A DNA stretch of 64,000 bases from contig NZ_MWQE01000004.1 of NCBI RefSeq assembly GCF_002210285.1, positions 1-64,000 of the forward strand. Direction: 5' to 3'. The stretch's first letter is position 1. The number at the start of each line of letters is the position of its first letter. This DNA is from Fibrobacter sp. UWR2. GTDB lineage: Bacteria; Fibrobacterota; Fibrobacteria; Fibrobacterales; Fibrobacteraceae. The position numbers and the translations under genes are program-made. This document shows positions 57,967-64,000 of the stretch, piece after piece. Under the pieces are notes generated by a model, which was given only the letters and a program-made list of their open reading frames with translations, made no database searches and was not told the DNA's origin.

Positions 57967-58025
57967 CGAAATTTCGCTGATTTCTACAAATTTCGTTCTA
58001 TCTTCTTGCTATCTTTTTTCTTACA

Positions 58026-61000
58026 GTGCAGATAACAAAGCTTAAGATTTTTGGGTTCAAGTCCTTCGCTCAGAGGACTGAAATCAACTTCCCCACGAAG
58101 GGGCTTACGGCCGTCGTGGGTCCGAACGGATGCGGTAAGTCGAATATTACAGATGCCATCCGCTGGGTGCTCGGCGAACAGAGGGCGGCGCTCCTCCGCA
58201 TGAGCAAGATGCAGGACGTAATCTTTAGCGGTACCGAGGAACGTGCCGCGATGAGCCTTGCCGAAGTATCCATTGTCATCGACAACAGTGACGGTACGCT
58301 CTCTTCTGAATATTCCGAGGTCGTAGTGACCCGCCGTGTGCACCGCGACGGTTCGGGCGAATACCTTATCAACAACCAGGAATGCCGCCTGCGCGATGTG
58401 CATGCGCTCCTGTTTGACTCGGGTCTCGGCTCCAGTACATACTCGCAGATGAACGCCGACATGATCAAGGCGGTTCTCTCCGACAAGGCGGACGACCGCC
58501 GTGTGCTTTTCGAAGAGGCCGCCGGCGTGAGTAAGTACCGCCAGCAGAGGAAGGAGGCCGTTCGCCAGCTGGAACGTGTCCAGACGGACATGACCCGCGT
58601 GGAAGACAACCTGAGGGCGACCCGCCGCTCGGTGCGCCAGTACGAGACGCAGGCTGAGAAGGTCGAGGAATACAAGAAACTTACCAAGCGCCTGCGTGAA
58701 CTGGACCTTTCGGTCAGCCTCGATAAGTACGAGGATTTCGTCGAGGGGCTGAATACGCTCGATACATCGTCTCGCCGTATGGAACACGAGGTCGAGTCGT
58801 CAAAGACTAAGGCGACCGAGCTCCAGACGAAGATCGAGGAGAAAAAACTCGATATTAGCGAAGACGAAAATGCCTACCGCGACCTGGAACGCGAGGTTCA
58901 GGCTGCGACCATCGAACTCAATAACCTGAACAACGACATCGTGCGCTTGCGCGATTCGATTTCTTCTATGGAATCTTCTAATGCGAAGGCAGAAGAGGAG
59001 ATTACCCGTAGTGAACAGAAGGTTGACGAACTTACCCAGGAACAGGGCCGCCTTGAAGAAGAAAATGCGGTTCTTGGTAACGATAGCGAAGTCGACAAGA
59101 TGAATGCTCTCCTGGAGCGCGAGCGCGAGACCCTGCAGGTCATGCGCGACAAGCTCGATGACTTGCGCCAGAGGTCTAGGGATCTTTCTAACGAGCGCGT
59201 TGCCGCTATCAACAAGCTTAATGGCCTCAAGGGGCGCTTCGAACGCATGGATGCGGAAGTCGACATGCTGCAGAAGAACCTCGAAGGTTGGGATGGGGAA
59301 CTTGGTGCCCTACGTTCCCAGAAGGACGATGCCGAACGTGCGGTTGCAGATATCCAGCAGGGCATGGACAATGCGCGCAACGAAATTACGAATCTGCAAG
59401 AACAGAAGTCTGTGCGCGAAGAACGTGTCGAGTCCCTCGGGGCGGAACTGCGTGAACTGCAGGCCAAGGCTGCCGCCTTGAAGAGCGAGGAAGCTGGTCT
59501 CCAGGCGCGCATTGAAGTGTTACAGAGTGTCGCAAACGAAGGCTCCGATGCCAGCCGCTGGCTTGCCGAAAACAAGGCGGGCCTTACGCAGGGACTTCTT
59601 TCTGAACGTATTACAGCGACTCCAGAATATGCTGGCCTTGTGGAAAATGCCCTGGGCGACGTTCTTGAGGCGACGGTTGTCGAAAATGCAGACAACATTG
59701 CAGAAATTGTTTCTGCCCTTAAGTCCGAAAATGTGGGCCAGGCGCTGATGGCGCTCCTGTCGAAACCGCGCCCCGCATTTACGGGAACCATAGAGGGTGC
59801 GGGCGTTATCGGCCCCATGCAGAATTTTGTCCAAGCGGACGATGTGACGAAGGCTTGGCTCGGCGGGCTCCTTTCCCGCTACATTCTTGTCGAATCCCTC
59901 GATGCGGCACTGGAACTTTCCGCCCGTTATGGAAACGAGGACCTGTGTTTTGTTGCTCCCGAAGCGACGGTACGTACCGCGGGGCTCGTGTCTACGGGTA
60001 GCCCGACTTCCGGTACGCTCAGCCGTAAGAACGAAATTGCCGAAGCAGAATCTTCGCTTGCCGATGTGCAGGGGAAGATTTCCCAAGCGGAATCCGATAT
60101 TGCGAGGATTCAGGACAACGTTGCCGAAGAAACCCAGATGCTTGAATCCCTTGTGGATGATATCCGCGAGAAGGAAAATTCGCTACATGGTGGGGATGCG
60201 GCAATCGCTATCCAGAAAAATACCATATCCTCTTGCGAAAGCCGTATTGTACAGCTTGAGGAACAGCGTGGCCGTGCACGTGCACGAATCGAAGAGGCCG
60301 AAGGCACCAAGAATGCCGATGCAGAACTTGCCGAGGCCGAGGTGGACGCGAATCGTGCTGAAGACGAATATAGCCGCGTGAACGATGAACTCGCCGAACA
60401 GGAAACGATGTTCCGTGAGAAGGACGAAGAAGTTCGCGATCTGGAACGCAGTGCCCTTGACAAGAGTGCAAAACTCACGCAGAATACGAACCGCCTCAAG
60501 AATATTGCCGATCAGATGGAATTCCTGGGGAATACGGTCAGGTCGTATCGAGAAGGAATCGAGAAGAATAACGAGAGTATAGAGAAACTCCGCATAGACG
60601 TGGAAGCCATTGCCGGCCAGGTGCAGGAAAAGGATTCTGCGCTTCGTGAACTGGAAAACAGGCGTGATTTGGCCCGCGAAAAGTATGAACTCGTGTCTGG
60701 CGACCTTGAAGAATGGCGTAGCGAGGTGAACCGCCTGCGCGACGACATGATTGACAAGATGAAAGACTTGAACGAGATTGTCCGCCGTCGTGAGGCTCTG
60801 CAGGCGAATGTGGACCGCCTCAAGGAACGTATGCTTGCCGATTGGGAAGTGAACCTCGAGGAACCCGGCGATATCGAACGTGTTGAATATACGCAGCCTG
60901 AAGCCGACCGTGAAATTCGCGAGATTCGAGGGAAGGTGAAGGAACTCGGCCCCATCAACGTGAACGTGATGGAAGACTACGAGGACGAGAAGAAGCGCCT

Positions 61001-61580
61001 GGAAGAAGTCGAAAAACAGTTCGACGACCTGGATCGTGCTCGCGCCTCGCTCGACCGCACCATCACCAAGCTTGACGATATCGCCCGTACGCGCTATCTT
61101 GAAACGTTCGAACGTATCCAGAAGAATTTCCAGTTCGTGTTCAGCAAGTTGTTCCTGAACGGCGAAACCAAGATGAGCCTCGTGGAGAAACTCGACGAGA
61201 ATGGCAAGCCGATGGATATCCTCGACGCAGACATTGAAATCAACGTGCGCCCCACTGGCAAGAAGATGCGTGGCATCAAGGCGCTCTCCGGCGGTGAACA
61301 CGCCTTGACTGCGACGGCACTCCTGTTCGCCATCTACATGGAAAAGCCGTCTCCGTACTGTGTGCTGGACGAAGTCGACGGCCCGCTTGACGATGCCAAC
61401 GTGGGCCGCTTCATGGCGCTCCTCCGCGAGTTCAGCAAGCAGACCTTGTTCATTGTGGTGACGCATAACAAGCGTACCATGGCCGAGGCCGACATGCTCT
61501 ACGGTGTGACGCAGGAAATCAAGGGTATTTCCCGTATTGCCAGCGTGCAGCTTGCCGACGCTACCAAGTTTGCGATTTAG
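58026..61580 (+). CDS. smc: Chromosome segregation SMC protein
   Basis: 1184 residues from GTG 58026. Walker A VVGPNGCGKSNITDAIRWVLGEQ near residue 35, two long coiled coils (about 170-500 and 670-1000), a hinge (about 510-650; ATPEYAGLVENALGDVLEATVVENADN), then the ABC signature ALSGGEHALTATALLFAIYM and Walker B/D-loop PSPYCVLDEVDGPLDDANVGRF. Full-length bacterial SMC that organises chromosomes with ScpA/ScpB. No ribosome site is strong, but the start MQITKLKIFGFKSFA matches the family. Confidence 0.97.
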   Translation: MQITKLKIFGFKSFAQRTEINFPTKGLTAVVGPNGCGKSNITDAIRWVLGEQRAALLRMSKMQDVIFSGTEERAAMSLAEVSIVIDNSDGTLSSEYSEVVVTRRVHRDGSGEYLINNQECRLRDVHALLFDSGLGSSTYSQMNADMIKAVLSDKADDRRVLFEEAAGVSKYRQQRKEAVRQLERVQTDMTRVEDNLRATRRSVRQYETQAEKVEEYKKLTKRLRELDLSVSLDKYEDFVEGLNTLDTSSRRMEHEVESSKTKATELQTKIEEKKLDISEDENAYRDLEREVQAATIELNNLNNDIVRLRDSISSMESSNAKAEEEITRSEQKVDELTQEQGRLEEENAVLGNDSEVDKMNALLERERETLQVMRDKLDDLRQRSRDLSNERVAAINKLNGLKGRFERMDAEVDMLQKNLEGWDGELGALRSQKDDAERAVADIQQGMDNARNEITNLQEQKSVREERVESLGAELRELQAKAAALKSEEAGLQARIEVLQSVANEGSDASRWLAENKAGLTQGLLSERITATPEYAGLVENALGDVLEATVVENADNIAEIVSALKSENVGQALMALLSKPRPAFTGTIEGAGVIGPMQNFVQADDVTKAWLGGLLSRYILVESLDAALELSARYGNEDLCFVAPEATVRTAGLVSTGSPTSGTLSRKNEIAEAESSLADVQGKISQAESDIARIQDNVAEETQMLESLVDDIREKENSLHGGDAAIAIQKNTISSCESRIVQLEEQRGRARARIEEAEGTKNADAELAEAEVDANRAEDEYSRVNDELAEQETMFREKDEEVRDLERSALDKSAKLTQNTNRLKNIADQMEFLGNTVRSYREGIEKNNESIEKLRIDVEAIAGQVQEKDSALRELENRRDLAREKYELVSGDLEEWRSEVNRLRDDMIDKMKDLNEIVRRREALQANVDRLKERMLADWEVNLEEPGDIERVEYTQPEADREIREIRGKVKELGPINVNVMEDYEDEKKRLEEVEKQFDDLDRARASLDRTITKLDDIARTRYLETFERIQKNFQFVFSKLFLNGETKMSLVEKLDENGKPMDILDADIEINVRPTGKKMRGIKALSGGEHALTATALLFAIYMEKPSPYCVLDEVDGPLDDANVGRFMALLREFSKQTLFIVVTHNKRTMAEADMLYGVTQEIKGISRIASVQLADATKFAI

Positions 61581-61589
61581 TAAGCAACT

Positions 61590-61856
61590 ATGCAGGCGAC
61601 CTGTTCAAAATGTGGTAAGGAATTCAACGACAAGGTGGGTATGACCCCCTTGCAGAGCAACATGGCTATCCGCGTGCGCAACAGGGTTGGCAATATCTGC
61701 CCCGATTGCCGTGCCGAAGCCTGCAAGACGCGTCGCGGATGGTGGAAGATGTTCTTCTACGATTTGAAGATAAGTTTCATCTGCTTCTGGTTCCTGGTGC
61801 CCGTGGCGCTCTTCTTTGCTGCTTTTACGGTCTTTTTGGCGCTCTACGTACTCTAA
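61590..61856 (+). CDS. Zinc-ribbon membrane protein
   Basis: 88 residues. CSKCGKEF and CPDCRAEAC form a zinc ribbon (residues 5-45), followed by one hydrophobic segment (FICFWFLVPVALFFAAFTVFLALYVL). It starts nine bases after smc and may share its mRNA. No function assigned. Confidence 0.65.
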   Translation: MQATCSKCGKEFNDKVGMTPLQSNMAIRVRNRVGNICPDCRAEACKTRRGWWKMFFYDLKISFICFWFLVPVALFFAAFTVFLALYVL

Positions 61857-61978
61857 CGAATTGTTCGCTGTTGTCCATGGACAACATGTATATGCTTTTT
61901 TAGGCCGCGCTCGCCTTTTTTAGGCCGAAAAAGGGTAGTTTTAGAGTAAAGCGCATGGTGGCGCAAGGAGTATGCGGG

Positions 61979-63715
61979 ATGTTTGAACTTCCTTCCAGAA
62001 TTTTGGCTGTCTTGTGTGGGCTCACGATTTGTGCGTCTGCGGCAGTGGACCAGTGCAAGCCCATCGGCTGGGCGACCCGTTCGGGCCGTACGTCGACCCC
62101 CTTCGAGGTGACAGGAGGCGGCAACGCAACACCCATTACGGTAACGACTTTCGCCGACCTGCAGAAGTATGCGAAGGATTCCTCGCCGCGGGTCATCTAC
62201 ATTGACGGCACGCTCGGCAGCGGCTGGAGCGGCACGACCGGCGACCGCCTGAACATTACGGCCTCGAACAAGACGATTATCGGGCTCAGGCCGGGAACCG
62301 TTCTCAAGGCTCCCATCCATATCAGCAAGGCATCGAACATCATCGTCCGCAACATCGTCATCCAGGGTCCGGGCAGCAATGCCGACCAGGCGTGGGACAA
62401 CCTCACCATCGAAAACGACGGTTCCAAGAACATCTGGATTGACCACTGCGAATTTTGGGACGGCCAGGACGGCAACGCCGACGTGGTGAAGGGTGCAGAC
62501 AACGTAACGTTTACGTGGTGCATCTTCGGCTACAAGAAAAAGAGTACGCACAACCTCTCGAACCTCATCGGCAGTTCCGACAACGAGCCCGTGAGCGAGG
62601 GCAAGCTGAACGTGACCTACATGTTCAACTGGTGGAAGGCCGCGAACCAGCGTAAGCCCCGTTGCCGCTACGGCAACGTGCACGTGGTGAACAACCTCCT
62701 CACCGGCGATGCGAGCATCACGAGCGGGACCGACGTGCTGGGCGTTTCGGCGGGCCACATGTGCCGCGTGCGCACCGAACGGAACGTGTTCATCAACGAG
62801 GCGAACCCGATTTACACCGGCAATGCGAACGGCACGGGCGTGAACGAAACCATCGACAACATCTTTACGAACTGCTCGGGCAACACGAAGGGCACGGGAA
62901 CCTCCTTTACGCCGCCCTATGATTACACTGGCTTTATGCTCAAGGCGAGCGATGTGGAAGCTGCCGTGAAGGCGAATGCGGGGGCCACTCTCGCTAGCCC
63001 CACGGAATGCGATGCGAACTATGTGGAACCGCCTCCTCCGACACCGGACAAGCAGTACCAGGCCGAAAATGGAACCATTACGAGTGGGGTTTCCGAAAGC
63101 AGCAACTCGGGATTCCACGGCGATGGCTATGTGAACTTTGACAAGGGCGGTAATGTGGTCGTGCCCGTGAAGGTCGACGTGGCGGGAGAATACAAGTTCG
63201 AAATCGACTTCGCGAACGGTTCTAGCGAGGACCGTAGTTTGGTGATTTCTTCTGCTATCGACACGGCGACGAGCGTGTTCGAGAAGACGGGCGCCTGGAG
63301 TACCTGGAAAACGCAGGAAGTCTCGCTCAAGCTTACGGCGGGCGAGAACAGCGTGAAGTTTGCGACGCTTGATGGCAAGGACGGCCCGAACATCGACCAG
63401 TTCGACGTGGCGCTCGTGAAGGAGATTACCGCGCCGGATACCTCGAAGAAGGATTCGACTGTTCGCGACACGAGTTCGGGCGATACCACGAAGCCGGATG
63501 CGATTCCGCTGCTTTCGGGCTTGTCGCTCCAGCAGGGTGCATACAGCGTGAGTGTCTATGCGACTGACGGCAGGTTTATCCGCAAGGTGGAAAATGTTCC
63601 GCAGGCGATGCTTCGCGACACGCGTGAACTATCCAGGGGCCTCTGTGCCGGAATTTACCTGGTGCAGGCCTCCGCGCCGGGAATCAGCAAGAAGTTCTTC
63701 ATCGCGGTGAAGTAA
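61979..63715 (+). CDS. Secreted PL1 pectate lyase with CBM and C-terminal sorting-like domain
   Basis: 578 residues from ATG 61979, chosen for the AAGGAG eight bases upstream; an ATG at 61955 is less well placed. Signal peptide (LAVLCGLTICASA). PL1 parallel beta-helix: VIYIDGTLGSGW, ASNIIVRNIVIQGPG, IWIDHCEFWDGQDGNADVVKGADNVTFTWC, RKPRCRYGNVHVVNN with the catalytic Arg, and SGTDVLGVSAGH. A CBM6/35-like domain follows (YQAENGTITSGVSESSNSGF, IDQFDVALV). The last ~75 residues (YSVSVYATDGRFI...GIYLVQ) resemble Fibrobacter/Bacteroidota C-terminal secretion domains. It cleaves polygalacturonate by beta-elimination. Confidence 0.92.
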   Translation: MFELPSRILAVLCGLTICASAAVDQCKPIGWATRSGRTSTPFEVTGGGNATPITVTTFADLQKYAKDSSPRVIYIDGTLGSGWSGTTGDRLNITASNKTIIGLRPGTVLKAPIHISKASNIIVRNIVIQGPGSNADQAWDNLTIENDGSKNIWIDHCEFWDGQDGNADVVKGADNVTFTWCIFGYKKKSTHNLSNLIGSSDNEPVSEGKLNVTYMFNWWKAANQRKPRCRYGNVHVVNNLLTGDASITSGTDVLGVSAGHMCRVRTERNVFINEANPIYTGNANGTGVNETIDNIFTNCSGNTKGTGTSFTPPYDYTGFMLKASDVEAAVKANAGATLASPTECDANYVEPPPPTPDKQYQAENGTITSGVSESSNSGFHGDGYVNFDKGGNVVVPVKVDVAGEYKFEIDFANGSSEDRSLVISSAIDTATSVFEKTGAWSTWKTQEVSLKLTAGENSVKFATLDGKDGPNIDQFDVALVKEITAPDTSKKDSTVRDTSSGDTTKPDAIPLLSGLSLQQGAYSVSVYATDGRFIRKVENVPQAMLRDTRELSRGLCAGIYLVQASAPGISKKFFIAVK

Positions 63716-63773
63716 GCTGAGAAAAAATCGGAAGGACCTGTGAAGCACAGTTTTTTTCTAAATTGAGGCCCGT

Positions 63774-64000
63774 ATGTTGAAACATCTTGTTTGGTTAATC
63801 TTTTTTCCTGTAATTGCGGTTGTCTTTTTTGCCTGCGGTGATGAAAGCTCCAGTACGGGGCCCGCTGTGGATCCTTGCCCTGAAAATGCCGTTTGCGATA
63901 CGACCTACGTAGACAAGGAGGCCTACAGTTTTGTCTATTACTCGGGCAAGGGTCGCAAGGATCTCGACACGGTTACGGCCACGAAGGACGAAATGGAATG
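63774..64000 (+). CDS. Lipoprotein, partial (runs off window)
   Basis: Starts MLKHLVWLIFFPVIAVVFFA followed by a lipobox FFAC (Cys 21), then DESSSTGPAVDPCPENAVCD. No stop before the window ends. Its lipobox and Ser/Asp/Cys-rich mature start fit a Fibrobacter surface lipoprotein. Function not visible. Confidence 0.65.
   Translation, partial: MLKHLVWLIFFPVIAVVFFACGDESSSTGPAVDPCPENAVCDTTYVDKEAYSFVYYSGKGRKDLDTVTATKDEME

Noticed and set aside
1-64000. CRISPR arrays
   Set aside because: No regularly spaced direct repeats of 24-40 bp with unique spacers on either strand.

Overview
The window fits a Fibrobacter chromosome (Fibrobacter succinogenes-like). The evidence is a FISUMP-type (Fibrobacter succinogenes major paralogous) domain, a secreted PL1 pectate lyase with a carbohydrate-binding module, a complete Tol-Pal operon of Gram-negative type, and many short signal-peptide and lipoprotein genes. 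No rRNA or CRISPR array was seen.

Layout. 1-2345: end of a host locus on the minus strand, with a DUF262/HNH protein and the 3' part of an EcoRI-type adenine methyltransferase gene. 2346-38276: a complete Mu-like transposable prophage of 35,931 bp. It interrupts the methyltransferase gene, whose 5' part lies at 38277-38387. A 5-bp target duplication (CTCGT) flanks the prophage, and removing the prophage plus one copy restores a 402-codon in-frame gene. 38388-39272: methyltransferase upstream region and a gene-poor stretch. 39273-64000: host genes: a GH116-like glycosidase, purN, rnhB, tolQ-tolR-tolA-like-tolB-pal-cpoB-like, murA, an RDD protein, rapA, proB, smc, a pectate lyase, and several exported proteins of unknown function.

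Prophage organisation. A two-HTH repressor (11840, plus strand) faces a leftward early operon of BRO-N protein, Zn-ribbon, MuA transposase, MuB ATPase, gp16, DUF3164, small proteins, a tRNA-like element, DUF1353, endolysin amidase and ASCH-type proteins, ending at a terminator near 2650. To the right lie two accessory membrane/Zn-ribbon genes and a Mor-like late activator. The late genes are split around a divergent control region at 19711-19806. Going left are a holin-like protein, TerS, TerL, portal, gpF and gpG. Going right are the protease/scaffold, decoration protein, capsid, gp36, gp37, sheath, tube, a frameshifted tail chaperone, tape measure, baseplate gp43-gp48 and fibres. A candidate small RNA with its own promoter and terminator sits between gpF and gpG.

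The most notable system is a diversity-generating retroelement (DGR) at the right end of the prophage. A tail-tip protein carries a C-terminal FISUMP domain that ends in a 198-bp variable repeat. A matching 198-bp template repeat lies about 1.2 kb downstream. The two differ at 19 positions, 17 of them adenines in the template. A hairpin (8-bp stem, 4-nt loop) follows the variable repeat, then a two-domain Avd-like accessory protein and a DGR-type reverse transcriptase. The reverse transcriptase frame is broken by an apparent one-base deletion at a C/T run.
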